This document shows, one piece after another, positions 8,828 to 17,700 of a stretch of 64,000 nt of DNA (the stretch's first letter is position 1; each line of letters starts with the position of its first letter). The position numbers were made by a program, and so were the translations under genes. The notes below the pieces were generated by a model. The model saw only the letters and a program-made list of their open reading frames with translations, searched no databases and was not told the origin of the DNA. This stretch comes from Pseudomonadota bacterium (lineage in GTDB: Bacteria; Myxococcota_A; Polyangia; Polyangiales; Polyangiaceae), in NCBI GenBank assembly GCA_023431345.1, contig JAEYWK010000092.1:1-64000 (forward strand), written 5' to 3'.

Positions 8828-9718
8828 ATGTCCGTATCTGCGCGCCCTCTCCGTCGTTTCTCCACTTGGTCGTTCGCAGCGCTGGCGCTCGCGCTGGCCG
8901 CCTGCGCCACCGCAGAAGACCCCGATGACGACGGCGGGAACAACAACCCGCAGCCCAGCGGCGGCTCGGCGGGCTCGGCCGGCGCCCCGTCCACGACGGG
9001 CGGCATTCCGTCTACCACCGGCGGCACGCCGTCCACGACGGGTGGCACGCCGTCCACGACGGGTGGCACGCCATCCACGACGGGCGGCACGCCGTCCACC
9101 ACCGGCGGCACGCCGTCCACTACCGGCGGCGCCGCCACCACAGGCGGAACGGCGGCGGGAACCTGCGCGCCCTACACGGGCACCAAAGCCACCGACAGCG
9201 TCATCTTCACCGGCGGTTTCGGCAAGTCGGCGACCGGCACGTGGAGCGGCTACGGCTACACGTACAAGTACGGCACGGCCACGATCACGCCCGGCAGCGG
9301 TAACGGCTGCTTCGCGGGCATGAAGTTCTGCGCCGCCGGTAGCGTCCCCGCTGACGACAAGTCCGGGGCGGGCCTGGGCTGGAACATTGGCCAAATGCAG
9401 GGCTCGATGACCACCACGCCGGTGCCGATCACGACGCCGGTGAAGCTGACGCTCGCCGGTGCCACCGCAGGCATGCGCGTGCAGCTCTCCGCGTCGGCCA
9501 CGGTCTCCTACTGCTACACGCTCACCGCAGCTGACGTGGCCTCGGTCACCATCCCGCTCGCCAGCTTCAAGACCGAGTGCTGGGGCGACACCGGCATTGC
9601 CTACGACGGCGTCGTGCCGATCGAGGCGATCCAGATCGCCGTGCCCGGGTCCATGGCCGCGGCCGCCGCGACGCCCTTCGATTTCTGCGTGCTCGACGTC
9701 GAGCCGGGGCCGGGCTGA
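8828..9718 (+). CDS. Lipoprotein with a seven-unit TTGGTPS-type linker and a beta-rich C-terminal domain
   Basis: The 296-residue precursor starts MSVSARPLRRF and has the lipobox ALAAC with Cys 26. After an acidic spacer there are seven perfect-length 7-residue repeats (Gly-x-Pro-Ser-Thr-Thr-Gly), then a Cys-containing domain of about 180 residues rich in Gly, Tyr, Thr and Ser (FTGGFGKSATGTWSGYGY onward) that looks beta-sandwich-like and may bind carbohydrate. No catalytic motif was recognised. The ATG at 8774 would add 18 residues ahead of the positive n-region and is less likely. It has its own strong terminator. Confidence 0.75.
   Translation: MSVSARPLRRFSTWSFAALALALAACATAEDPDDDGGNNNPQPSGGSAGSAGAPSTTGGIPSTTGGTPSTTGGTPSTTGGTPSTTGGTPSTTGGTPSTTGGAATTGGTAAGTCAPYTGTKATDSVIFTGGFGKSATGTWSGYGYTYKYGTATITPGSGNGCFAGMKFCAAGSVPADDKSGAGLGWNIGQMQGSMTTTPVPITTPVKLTLAGATAGMRVQLSASATVSYCYTLTAADVASVTIPLASFKTECWGDTGIAYDGVVPIEAIQIAVPGSMAAAAATPFDFCVLDVEPGPG
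8981..9127 (+). repeat. Seven tandem 21-bp units inside the lipoprotein linker
   Basis: Seven contiguous in-frame 21-bp units (starting 8981, 9002, 9023, 9044, 9065, 9086 and 9107) encode Gly-x-Pro-Ser-Thr-Thr-Gly. The middle units are nearly identical at the DNA level (GGCACGCCGTCCACGACGGG core), showing recent slippage or unequal exchange. They are contiguous without spacers, so this is not a CRISPR array. Confidence 0.9.
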
Positions 9719-9741
9719 GCTCCCTGCAGCCACGGCGCGAG

Positions 9742-9790
9742 CGTTCGGCGGAGCCGGGCTTCCCTCCCCTGCTTCGCCGAACGTGTTTTT
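9742..9790 (+). terminator. Rho-independent terminator after the 8.8-kb lipoprotein gene
   Basis: CGTTCGGCG at 9742-9750 pairs perfectly with CGCCGAACG at 9775-9783 (9 bp, 24-base loop) and is followed by TGTTTTT. It lies 23 bases after the stop codon and is the clearest intrinsic terminator in the window. Confidence 0.8.
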
Positions 9791-9919
9791 AGCGTGCTCT
9801 ACTGCTCCTCCGGTGCTCCTCCGCCTTCCCGGGGCCGAGCGTGACGACGGGTGGCGGCGGCAGCAGACACGCGGCGACTTGCTCCGGGCCAAGTCGTCCG
9901 ATACACAAGCGGTCCTCCG

Positions 9920-11311
9920 ATGGCCGAATCAGCGAAAATCTTGGTTGGCGGACGCCTCGTCGACGCTCCCGCGCTCGCGCCGGGTGAGCGTATGATCGTG
10001 CTCGACGAGCTCACCCGCGTCCTCGTGGTCTCGGAAGCGTCCGAGAAGCTGGTCGAGCAAGTCGTGGCGGGCGCCGAAGCTGCGGGCAAAGCGCTGGAGC
10101 GCGCCGACAACGCGGCCATCACGCAGTTCTTCTCGGGGTTCGCGGCGCGGCTCGCGACTCCTGAGATCGCCTCCGCCATCGCCGCCGCCAACGCGGCTGA
10201 CGTCGAGTCGGCCAAGGCACGCGGGCGCGCCACCGGCCGGTTGACCCTCACCGAGCGCATGCTCACGGCCATGATCGAAGGCCTCGAGATCTGGGCTCGG
10301 GCCCCCTCGCGCGTGGGCGAGGTCGTCGAGACGCGCGTCGCCGACAGCTTCCGCATCGAACGGCGTCGAGCGCCGCTCGGCGTCATTGGTTTCGTGTTCG
10401 AAGGGCGGCCTAACGTGCTGGCGGACGCGGCCGGCGTGCTGCGCAACAAGAACGCGGCCGTCCTGCGCATCGGAGCGGACGCGCTCGCGACCGCCATCGC
10501 CATCGAAGAGCTGGCGCTGCGGCCCGCCCTGCTCGACGCCGGGTTGCCGGTCGAGGCGCTCACGCTGATCCGTAGCCCTCATCACGACGCCGCGCACGCG
10601 CTGTTCTCGCAGCGACGGCTGCGGCTGGCGGTCGCGCGCGGCTCGGGCGAAGTGGTGAAGCTGCTCGGCGCCATCGCGCGCCAGCACGGCATCCCCGTGT
10701 CTTTGCACGGAACGGGCGGCGCTTGGATGTACGTCGAGCCGTCGGCGTCGAAGGTGGCGGTGGAGACCGCGATCCGAAACAGCCTCGATCGCAAGGTGTG
10801 CAACACCCTCAACGTGTTGGTGTTGGATCGCGCGGCCGTAGCTACGCTCGGACCTGTCGTCGAAGCGGCGCTCGGCGCGGTGAGCTGCGACGTGGCGGTG
10901 TGCCGCGGCTCCGAAGGAGTCGTGACGGCGACGCGAGATCTCGACGAAGCCGAGCTCGGGCGCGAATGGGAGTGGGATCAAAAGCCGGAGATGTCGTTCG
11001 TCCTCGCGGATGGTCTCGACCACGCCGCCCGCTTGATCAACCGCTACAGCCCGAAGTTCGTCGCGTCGATCCTGTCGACCCGCGCCGGCGCCTTCGAAGA
11101 GTTCTACGCCGCGGTCGATGCACCTTACGTCGGCAACGCTTTCACGCGCTGGGTCGACGGGCAGTGGGCTTGGCTGCGCCCGGAGCTCGGGCTCAGCAAC
11201 TGGGAAGGCGGAAGGCTGCTCGGTCGTAGCGGCTTTCTCAGCGGCGACGACATGACGTCCATCCGCGACGTATTCCTGGATACCACCGGCCTCGCGCCGC
11301 AAGCCCGCTGA
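9920..11311 (+). CDS. proA: Glutamate-5-semialdehyde dehydrogenase family protein (ProA-like)
   Basis: ProA reduces gamma-glutamyl phosphate to glutamate semialdehyde with NADPH in proline synthesis. The 463-residue protein has the family signatures GVIGFVFEGRPNVLADAAG (about 154-172), ARGSGEVVKLL (about 239-249) and the catalytic C294 in RKVCNTLNVL. It is about 45 residues longer than E. coli ProA, mostly at the N terminus, and the usual FTDGG-FGLGAE-type C-terminal motif is replaced by a Trp-rich version (FTRWVDGQWAWLRPELGLS). It could be the real ProA of this lineage or a specialised paralogue; proB is not in the window. ATG 9920 is chosen because the longer frame from 9851 lacks a ribosome site. 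Confidence 0.78.
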   Translation: MAESAKILVGGRLVDAPALAPGERMIVLDELTRVLVVSEASEKLVEQVVAGAEAAGKALERADNAAITQFFSGFAARLATPEIASAIAAANAADVESAKARGRATGRLTLTERMLTAMIEGLEIWARAPSRVGEVVETRVADSFRIERRRAPLGVIGFVFEGRPNVLADAAGVLRNKNAAVLRIGADALATAIAIEELALRPALLDAGLPVEALTLIRSPHHDAAHALFSQRRLRLAVARGSGEVVKLLGAIARQHGIPVSLHGTGGAWMYVEPSASKVAVETAIRNSLDRKVCNTLNVLVLDRAAVATLGPVVEAALGAVSCDVAVCRGSEGVVTATRDLDEAELGREWEWDQKPEMSFVLADGLDHAARLINRYSPKFVASILSTRAGAFEEFYAAVDAPYVGNAFTRWVDGQWAWLRPELGLSNWEGGRLLGRSGFLSGDDMTSIRDVFLDTTGLAPQAR

Positions 11312-11321
11312 ACCTCAGCCG

Positions 11322-11342
11322 CTTACGGCTTACGGCTTACGG
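11322..11342. repeat. Three tandem CTTACGG heptamers at a stop codon
   Basis: Three perfect heptamers, followed by a degenerate CTTCGGG, overlap the TAA stop of the minus-strand GYF-like gene (stop at 11339-11337). It is a slippage-prone microsatellite in the narrow gap between two convergent genes. Confidence 0.7.
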
Positions 11343-12266
11343 CTTCGGGCTCGGCGTCGCGGCGCCGGCGAGCTCGCTCTTCGAGAGCAGCGCCTCCACG
11401 CCGCGCGGCGTAGCGCTGCTCGGCCCGCCCAGCGCGGCCTCCAAGCTGGCGTAGGCGCGGCCTTGACCGGCTCCTTCGAAGAGCGCGGCGAGCGCCCCAT
11501 TGCGGTGGAGCACGACGAGCAGCCCGAGCAGCGCGGCCGCGGCGATGATCAGCGTCTCTGCGCGGCTCGCACGCGTCGGCGCCGCCAAGCCTGCTGGCGC
11601 CGGAAAAGCTACGGGCGGCGGAGCAACGCTAGGCGCTGGCGGTGCGAACGCGGGTACGGGTGCGTGCACGATCGGGGGCGGCGGCGGCGGCGCACCAGCC
11701 CCGCGCAAGCTGGGTGCGGGGGGAATGAAGCTCGGTGACGGCGAGAACGGCGCGCGTTCGCTCGGCGGCGCAACGGGTGGCGGCGGGGGTGGCGGGGGTG
11801 GAGCCGCGCTGCGAACGACGGGCGGCGGCGCGCTTTGCACGGCTGGCGGCCACGCGCTTTGCACCGGCGGACGCGCGCTTTGCACGGGCGGCGGAGGCGG
11901 AGGCGCGCTTTGCACAGGGGGCGGAGGCGCGCTCGGCACGGGCCGCGACGGAACGGGTGGAGGTGCGCTGCGCGCGGACGGCGGCGCGCTGCGCGCGGAC
12001 GGCGGCGGAGGCGGCGCGCTGCGAACGACGCGCGCGGGTGCAGGCTCCGGCGCGGCGACGGGGGCGGCTTCACCGGCGTCGTCGTCCTCGTCCAGGCCGG
12101 CGACGACACGCAGCCTCATCCAATCTTCTTCGCCTTCCTGACGAAGCAAGGTATCGCCGTCGATCATCTCCAAGCGGAACAGGTCATCGATCTGCTCCAG
12201 CGTCAGAAGCTTGATCTCACCGGGAGCGATGCGGACCTGCCACCGTTCCTGCTCGCTGCTCATCAT
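11337..12266 (-). CDS. GYF-like domain, proline-rich linker and one membrane segment
   Basis: The 309-residue protein has three parts. Residues about 1-62 resemble the GYF_2/DUF4339 fold (EIKLLTLEQIDDLFRLEMI and DWMRLRVV), which in other proteins binds proline-rich peptides. Residues about 75-235 are extremely Pro/Ser/Ala-rich with runs of up to nine prolines and repeats of PPPVQSA. A single transmembrane helix (TLIIAAAALLGLLVVLH) follows near 243-260, with a short tail. This layout is common in myxobacterial proteins of unknown role and suggests an inner-membrane scaffold; partners are unknown. Confidence 0.7.
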   Translation of the reverse strand: MMSSEQERWQVRIAPGEIKLLTLEQIDDLFRLEMIDGDTLLRQEGEEDWMRLRVVAGLDEDDDAGEAAPVAAPEPAPARVVRSAPPPPPSARSAPPSARSAPPPVPSRPVPSAPPPPVQSAPPPPPPVQSARPPVQSAWPPAVQSAPPPVVRSAAPPPPPPPPPVAPPSERAPFSPSPSFIPPAPSLRGAGAPPPPPPIVHAPVPAFAPPAPSVAPPPVAFPAPAGLAAPTRASRAETLIIAAAALLGLLVVLHRNGALAALFEGAGQGRAYASLEAALGGPSSATPRGVEALLSKSELAGAATPSPKP

Positions 12267-12411
12267 CCCCGTCTACCACGACTGGCGGCGACGGAGCGCC
12301 AGGGTGCATGCCCCGCGGTTTAGAACTACAGCCGAAATTTGCGGGACAGGCGCCACTCCCCGCCGAAGTCTCTGGAGAAATGCCCGCGTGCGCACTACGT
12401 GTGGGAGAGCG

Positions 12412-13179
12412 ATGGGCAAAATGAGCTTCGAGGATGATCCGGATGTGCAGGCTATGCGCGCCTCGATGCGCCCCACGGCCGGTCCGCTGCGCTGGGGCCG
12501 CGTCCTGACGGGCGTCGCCGTGGTCGCGTGCGCCACGTTCGCGTTGGCTTACCACCTACCGCTGCAGAGGGCGCACGCCACGCTGACCGAGCGCTTCGCT
12601 CAGCTGCAAACGCAAGTCACGGACGCGAATCGAGCGCTCGAAGACGCGCGCAAGCAAGCGAAAGAGCTCACCGAAAAGCAGCAAGCGCTCGAGAGCCAAG
12701 CCGAACAGAGCAAGCAAGCCGAGCAGAGCCGCGCCAAAGCCGGTCAAGCGCTCAAGAGCGCGCTCGAGCCAAAGCTCCAAAAAGCGATCGAGAAGAACCA
12801 AGCGGCGCTGGCCATCGCGGGCGCGCAAGCCGTCGTTTCGTTCTCGCTCGGCCACCTGCTCACGCCGGGCAAGGTCGACGTGAGCGCCGCGGGTAAGGCC
12901 AGCCTGTGCAGCACCGCCAGCGCCGCCAGCGACAAGACGATTCGGGTCGTGGCCATCGCCGACAAGAAGAGCATCCCCCCCGCGCTCGCCGCCAAGCTCA
13001 AGACGCCGCTGCAATACAACGTGGCCGTCGCCCAGTCCGTCACCGAGACGCTGCTCACCAAATGCAGCGCCTCCGCGAACCGGCTCAGCGCTGCTGGCTC
13101 AGCCGGCGAACCGCCCGCGCCGAGCAAGCTCGAAGGCAAGAAGCTGACGGGGCCGCGCGTCGAGCTTTGGATTGACTGA
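12412..13179 (+). CDS. Single-pass membrane protein with coiled coil and a degenerate OmpA/MotB-like C-terminus
   Basis: The 255-residue protein has a short cytoplasmic tail, one membrane helix at about residues 27-45 (VLTGVAVVACATFALAY), a charged coiled coil at about 48-118 rich in Gln/Glu/Lys/Ala, and a C-terminal domain of about 120 residues. That domain has the spacing of OmpA/MotB peptidoglycan-binding folds (IRVVAIADKK, a central helix NVAVAQSVTETLL, final strand RVELWID) but lacks the clear NxxLSxxRA signature, so the match is tentative. ATG 12412 is chosen for the preceding GGGAGAG; the longer frame from 12211 has an atypical Arg/Cys-rich extension. Confidence 0.6.
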   Translation: MGKMSFEDDPDVQAMRASMRPTAGPLRWGRVLTGVAVVACATFALAYHLPLQRAHATLTERFAQLQTQVTDANRALEDARKQAKELTEKQQALESQAEQSKQAEQSRAKAGQALKSALEPKLQKAIEKNQAALAIAGAQAVVSFSLGHLLTPGKVDVSAAGKASLCSTASAASDKTIRVVAIADKKSIPPALAAKLKTPLQYNVAVAQSVTETLLTKCSASANRLSAAGSAGEPPAPSKLEGKKLTGPRVELWID

Positions 13180-13187
13180 AACGACGA

Positions 13188-13246
13188 CGCCGGCGCCCCG
13201 CATCGCGCGAGCGCCGGCGCTGGGTCGAGGGGTTCGCGCCCCCTCG
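13188..13246. terminator. Two hairpins between convergent genes, probable bidirectional terminator
   Basis: CGCCGGCGC (13188-13196) pairs with GCGCCGGCG (13211-13219), and CGAGGGG (13226-13232) pairs with CCCCTCG (13240-13246). They fill almost the whole gap between a plus-strand gene ending at 13179 and a minus-strand gene ending at 13254. There is no long T-run on either strand. Confidence 0.5.
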
Positions 13247-13253
13247 GTTGACG

Positions 13254-14432
13254 TCAGTACTGAGTGTTGTTCGACTGCGTGATGTTGCCCGCGGCGACGC
13301 CGATGAACAGCGACTTACCAATCTTGCTGTAGCGGCTGTTGGTCATCGACACGGTGCTGCTGCTGCTGTCCGTGCGAAACACGGCTTCGTCCATGTTCGA
13401 GATGTCGCACTTATCGATGAAGACCTGCGTCTTGAAGGTGGTGCTGCCGTTCTGACGAATGAACTTGCCCGCGTTCGACGCCTTGAAGTTGGACACGCGG
13501 AACGTCGAAGCGGCGTTGATCTGAAAGACCTTGTCCTCGCCGTTCTTGGCCGAGCCGCCGTTGAGGATGACGGTGCCGCTCTCCTTGATGGTCATCGCGT
13601 CTTCGCCGATATCCTCCCAAGTGATGTTCTCGAGCGTGACGCTGCCCTTGGTGTGGATGCCATCGGCGGCCGGAGCGCCCAGCACGACGTTGATCAGCTT
13701 CCCGCCGTCCTCCACGACGAACACCGGCTTCTGGTCCTCGGCTTGGCTTCCATCGCCGAGCGTCTTCGGGTCGGCTTTGTAGCGGCGACATTGCCCGTCG
13801 TAGGTCTGGCCATTCTTGACGACGATCGTCGCTGACACGGTGCCGAACTCGGTGATGGACGAGCAACCAGCCATGGTCGTTCCGCCCGTGCATTTGCCGG
13901 CCGCGCAGGTCTGACCCGAGCTGCATTTCGTGCCGCAGCCCCCGCAGTTCTGGGCGTCGGTGTCGGTGTCGACGCAGGAGCCGCCGCAGCGAATGTCACC
14001 GTCGTCAGGGCAAGCCGAGCCGCCACCGCCGCTCACCCCGCCGGAGCCGCCGCTCGTCGCGCCGCCTGCTCCACCGTCCCCACCGCTGGCGGCCCCGCCG
14101 GTCGCGCTGCCGCCATTCGGGGCGCCCGCCATCGCAGCACCCCCCATCGCAGCACCCCCCATCGCAGCGCCGCCCGTACTGGTCACGCCCGCGGTACCGG
14201 AGCCGGCCACACCGGCCGCGCCGCCCGTCGTGGCTTGGCCGCCGCTGCCGCTCGAGCCCCCAGGTTCGGCATTGAGCGAGCCCCCAGGCGTGCTGGAGTG
14301 CGTTCCCGCGCTGGGCCCTGCCATGTCGCCCGGATCGCCCGTGCCTTCCCCTCCATCGCTACAGGCCGCCAGGAGCAAAAACGCTGCGAAACTCGTGAGG
14401 GTGACAGGGGTGAGCCGAGTGAGTCGTGACAT
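13254..14432 (-). CDS. Lipid-anchored pectate lyase, polysaccharide lyase family 3
   Basis: The enzyme would cleave polygalacturonate by beta-elimination, usually with Ca2+. The 392-residue precursor has a signal peptide with lipobox LLAAC (Cys 24), a Gly/Ala/Ser linker to about residue 140, a small Cys-rich segment (CGGSCVDTDTDAQNCGGCG) like those tethering other myxobacterial enzymes, and a C-terminal beta-helix. PL3 features are visible: GQTYDGQCRRY, VFVVEDGGKLINVVLG, DGIHTKGSVTLENITWED, IGEDAMTIKE and DKVFQINA. The ATG is preceded by GAGG. The linker includes three 15-bp repeats. It sits alone, not in a pectin cluster. Confidence 0.88.
   Translation of the reverse strand: MSRLTRLTPVTLTSFAAFLLLAACSDGGEGTGDPGDMAGPSAGTHSSTPGGSLNAEPGGSSGSGGQATTGGAAGVAGSGTAGVTSTGGAAMGGAAMGGAAMAGAPNGGSATGGAASGGDGGAGGATSGGSGGVSGGGGSACPDDGDIRCGGSCVDTDTDAQNCGGCGTKCSSGQTCAAGKCTGGTTMAGCSSITEFGTVSATIVVKNGQTYDGQCRRYKADPKTLGDGSQAEDQKPVFVVEDGGKLINVVLGAPAADGIHTKGSVTLENITWEDIGEDAMTIKESGTVILNGGSAKNGEDKVFQINAASTFRVSNFKASNAGKFIRQNGSTTFKTQVFIDKCDISNMDEAVFRTDSSSSTVSMTNSRYSKIGKSLFIGVAAGNITQSNNTQY
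14131..14175. repeat. Three 15-bp tandem repeats in the pectate lyase linker
   Basis: Two identical units (ATCGCAGCACCCCCC, 14131-14160) and one degenerate copy encode Gly-Gly-Ala-Ala-Met repeats on the minus strand. They are an in-frame microsatellite within the low-complexity linker. Confidence 0.8.
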
Positions 14433-14630
14433 TGCTACCTCGCTGCAGAAGCGCTGGGGCGCGTTCGGTCGCGCTCCAGAACTTCGCCAAACGGAAATTC
14501 AGGAGAGCGAGCTTGTACCCATCCTCATGCGAGCTGCCGTCGCGATCGATCACGAGCAGGAGCGATTGCATCACGAGTCGCACTTTGCATCATGAACAGA
14601 AATTACACCGCCTGATGTGGTGCGGCCCTG
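14433..14630. other. Upstream region of the pectate lyase gene
   Basis: About 200 bp lie between the pectate lyase start and the inverted-repeat element. No convincing promoter, operator or small gene was recognised; only the GAGG ribosome site next to 14432 stands out. Confidence 0.3.
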
Positions 14631-14795
14631 CTAAGGGCCCGCGAATGGCCAAATCAGTCGATGATCGCGGTCGAGGCGCGCGGATGGCGAGGCGCGACGA
14701 AGGCGCATCCTGCAGGATGTAACTGAGGAGCAACGAAGCCAGCCGCGATGCATCGGCGGCGAGGGCGACTGACTTGGCCATTCGCGGGCCCTAAG
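14631..14795. mobile_element. MITE-like element or large structured repeat with 30-bp inverted ends
   Basis: The left end 14631-14660 and right end 14766-14795 are inverted copies with two mismatches; the inner 27 bp differ at one base. The ends read AGGGCCCGCGAATGGCC inward. The 105-bp interior has no gene and contains the perfect palindrome CATCCTGCAGGATG (14706-14719), almost exactly at the centre, so one strand can fold into a long hairpin. The right end contains the TAG stop codon (14793-14791) of the SNF2 gene. This could be a non-autonomous transposable repeat or a REP-like element that also ends transcription. No target-site duplication is obvious. Confidence 0.6.
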
Positions 14796-17700
14796 GCTCG
14801 AGCAGGGCGCGAAGCTCGGCGCTGGAGAGGGCGGCGGCTTGGTCGGACTCGGCCAGCAGGGAGTCCGCGAGGTCGCGCTTGCTGCGGTGGAGAGCGACGA
14901 TGCGCTCTTCGATCGTGCCTTGCGCGACCAGGCGGTAAACGGTGACGGGGTTTTGTTGGCCGATGCGGTGAGCGCGGTCGGTGGCTTGGGCTTCCGCGGC
15001 CGGGTTCCACCAGGGGTCGAGGTGGATGACGTAGTCGGCCGCGGTCAGGTTGAGGCCGAAGCCACCTGCCTTGAGGCTGATCAGAAAGGCGTCGCCACTG
15101 CCCGCTTGGAAAGCGTCCACGGCGGCGGAGCGCTGCTTGGGCGTGCACGAGCCGTCGAGATACTGATAGGTCATGCCGGCGCTCTCGAGCGCCTGCTGCG
15201 CGAGCTTCAAGACGTCGACGAACTGGCTGAAGACGAGCGCGCGGTGCCCCGCTTGGCTGAGCTCGCGCATCAGCTCCAGGAAGGCCTTCAGCTTGGAGCT
15301 CTCCGTCTTGGCGTCGGGGACGACCAGGCGGGCATCGCAGCACAGGCGTCGCAGGCGCGTCAGCTCGGCGAGCATGACGATTTTGTTACCTTCGCCTCGA
15401 TCGGCGTCGACGCCGATCTTGTCGAGAGCAGCGCGTCGCACCGCCTCGTAGAGCAGCGCCTCTTCCCTGCTGAGCTCGACTTGATGCTCGATTTCGGTCA
15501 CGGGCGGCAGCTCGGCGAGCACTTGGGCCTTGGTGCGCCGCAGCAAGAACGGTTGAATCAGCTTGCGCAGGTGACGGCGACTTTCGCGACCGGCCGGCGT
15601 CTCTTCCGAGAGCGGAAAGCGACGGCGAAAGCTGGCCGCCGTCCCGAGCAGGCCGGGCTGAATGAACTGAAACAAGCTGTAGAGATCCTCGGCGCGGTTC
15701 TCTACCGGGGTGCCGGTGGCGGCGACGCGCATCGCGGCGCGGAGCCCGAGCGCGGCGCGCGTGCGCTGGGCGCCGGCGTTCTTGATGAACTGAGACTCAT
15801 CCAGAATCACGGTGCCCCAGGCGATGGCCTGCAGCGCCTCGGCGTCTTGCTGCAGCGTCGCGTAGCCGGTGACGAGCACGTCCCTCGCCTGCAGGCCTTC
15901 GAGCAGCGCCTCGCGTTCGGCGCCAGCGTAGCTCTCGACCGAGAGCGACGGGGCAAAGCGCAAGAGCTCGCGCCGCCAGTTGTCGCACACCGAGGTTGGC
16001 GCGACGACCAGCGCTGGGCCCGTGCGCGCGCGATGCAGGAGCAGCGCGATGAGCTGCACGGTCTTGCCGAGACCCATGTCGTCGGCCAGGCACGCGCCGA
16101 AGCCGAGCTCACCGAGCCGCGCGAGCCAGCGGAAGCCGTCCACCTGGTAGTCTCGCAGCTCGGCATTCAGCCCCCGAGGGATCCGGGGCTTGCTGTCGAA
16201 CACGCGCGCGAACTCGCGCTGCCACTTCACGGCTGGGGCGTCGAGCACGACGCTCGAGCGCGAGGCCATCAAGCCTTCGAGGGCCGCGATCGCGGTTGGG
16301 GGAAGGGCGACCTCGGGCGCGGCTGCGCCCGGCGTCTCGCGGCGCGCGGCAGCGATCGCCGAAAGCTGCTCGCGAAGCTCCGCCGACAGCTCGACGAAAT
16401 CACCCTGCTCGAGGCGGACGAAGCGCGTCTGACCGACGTAGATTCGTAGCAGCTCCGCCAGTGGCAGCTCTTGGTCTTGGTCGAGCACCACGCTGGCGTC
16501 GAGGAAGAAATCCGCGCCTACCCGGCGCAGCCGACCGCGCAAGCTGTCGCGCCCGAGCCGCGCGCGCAGCGTGATGGGCCTACCGTGCGGCCACTCGACG
16601 CGCACTTGCTCGCCGAGGGTCGCGAGCGACGCCAACAACTCGAGGCAAGCTTCGGGCGTGTCGAGCAGGAAGTCGTGGCTCCCGGTTTCGCGCCCTTCCA
16701 GCACCGCGCAGGCTGCGACGGCCTTCCCCGCCAGCGCGGCTTCCAGCTCCAAGTCACGGCTCGCCTGCGCGGGCGTGCCTTCCAGCGGAGCGAACACGAG
16801 CGGCGACCCCGCGCCTGGCGTCAGGGCGGGACCCCGCTCGCCGAGCGGACGCACGCGCAGCGCCACCGCGAGCCCCGATCCGCGCGGGCTGAGCCGCAGG
16901 CAGGGCGTCGGATCGCCGGGGCGCGCAGGGGCCGCGCCGGGAGCGCTAGAATGTAGCGGGATGAGGTGGGTGATGCCCGCGGCCGCCCCCAGCAGCCGCT
17001 CGCGCTGGGCGAGCGGCACCGTGAGCCCGCGGCCCACGACCTCGAGCACGCGCAAGGCAGCTTTGTCGGTGGGGTACACGACGAGGTGCTCGCCCTCGAG
17101 CCGCACGTGATGCCCCTCACTCAGGCCATCTGGCTCCACGGTCAGCGAAAATTGCTCTCCGTCCTCCTTGGCGACCAGCCGCAGCGTGCCGAGCACCACT
17201 TCGATCGGCGCCTCGGCGTCTTGCCAGTAGACGCGCGGATGTCCGACCAGGGCCTGCCACGCCCCCGGACCAAACGAGTAGCTGACCTCGCGGTAACCAA
17301 AGCTCGCCGAGACCGACTCGCGAGCGTGCTCGGCCACGCGCGCGTCTTCCGGCGGCAGCTTGGCGCGCTCAGCCGACCCCGGCATGAGGTGCTTGATGGC
17401 CAGCTTGCGTCCGCGGCTCCAGCCGCTGGCGGTTCGCTTCTGCAGGTAGGGCTCGATTTCGTATCGCGATACGCGCCATAGCAGGCGCTCCGCGCTGGCC
17501 GTCTCCGCGGCGCTCGCCGTCTGCTGAGCGAGCGCCTCGAGGCGTACCACTGCTGCTTCCCAAGCGGGTTTGGACGCGAGCAGGGCTCGCAAGGGCGGAA
17601 ACGCGAGCGGCGCGGCGTCCTCCGCCGCTCGCAGCGCGGCTTCGAGGGTCATGACTTGACTGCCCCAGGCCTTTCGCAGTCGCGCGAGCGTCTCCATCGG

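Noticed and set aside
8981..9127. Possible CRISPR array
   Set aside because: Units are contiguous, of 21 bp, in frame with a lipoprotein and without spacers.
12211..12411. N-terminal extension of the coiled-coil membrane protein
   Set aside because: It overlaps the start of the divergent GYF-like gene, is rich in Arg and Cys, and a good ribosome site sits at 12402-12409.
14839..16449. 536-codon plus-strand frame opposite the SNF2 helicase core
   Set aside because: The minus strand carries the full set of helicase motifs at the same place; the plus frame is a shadow.
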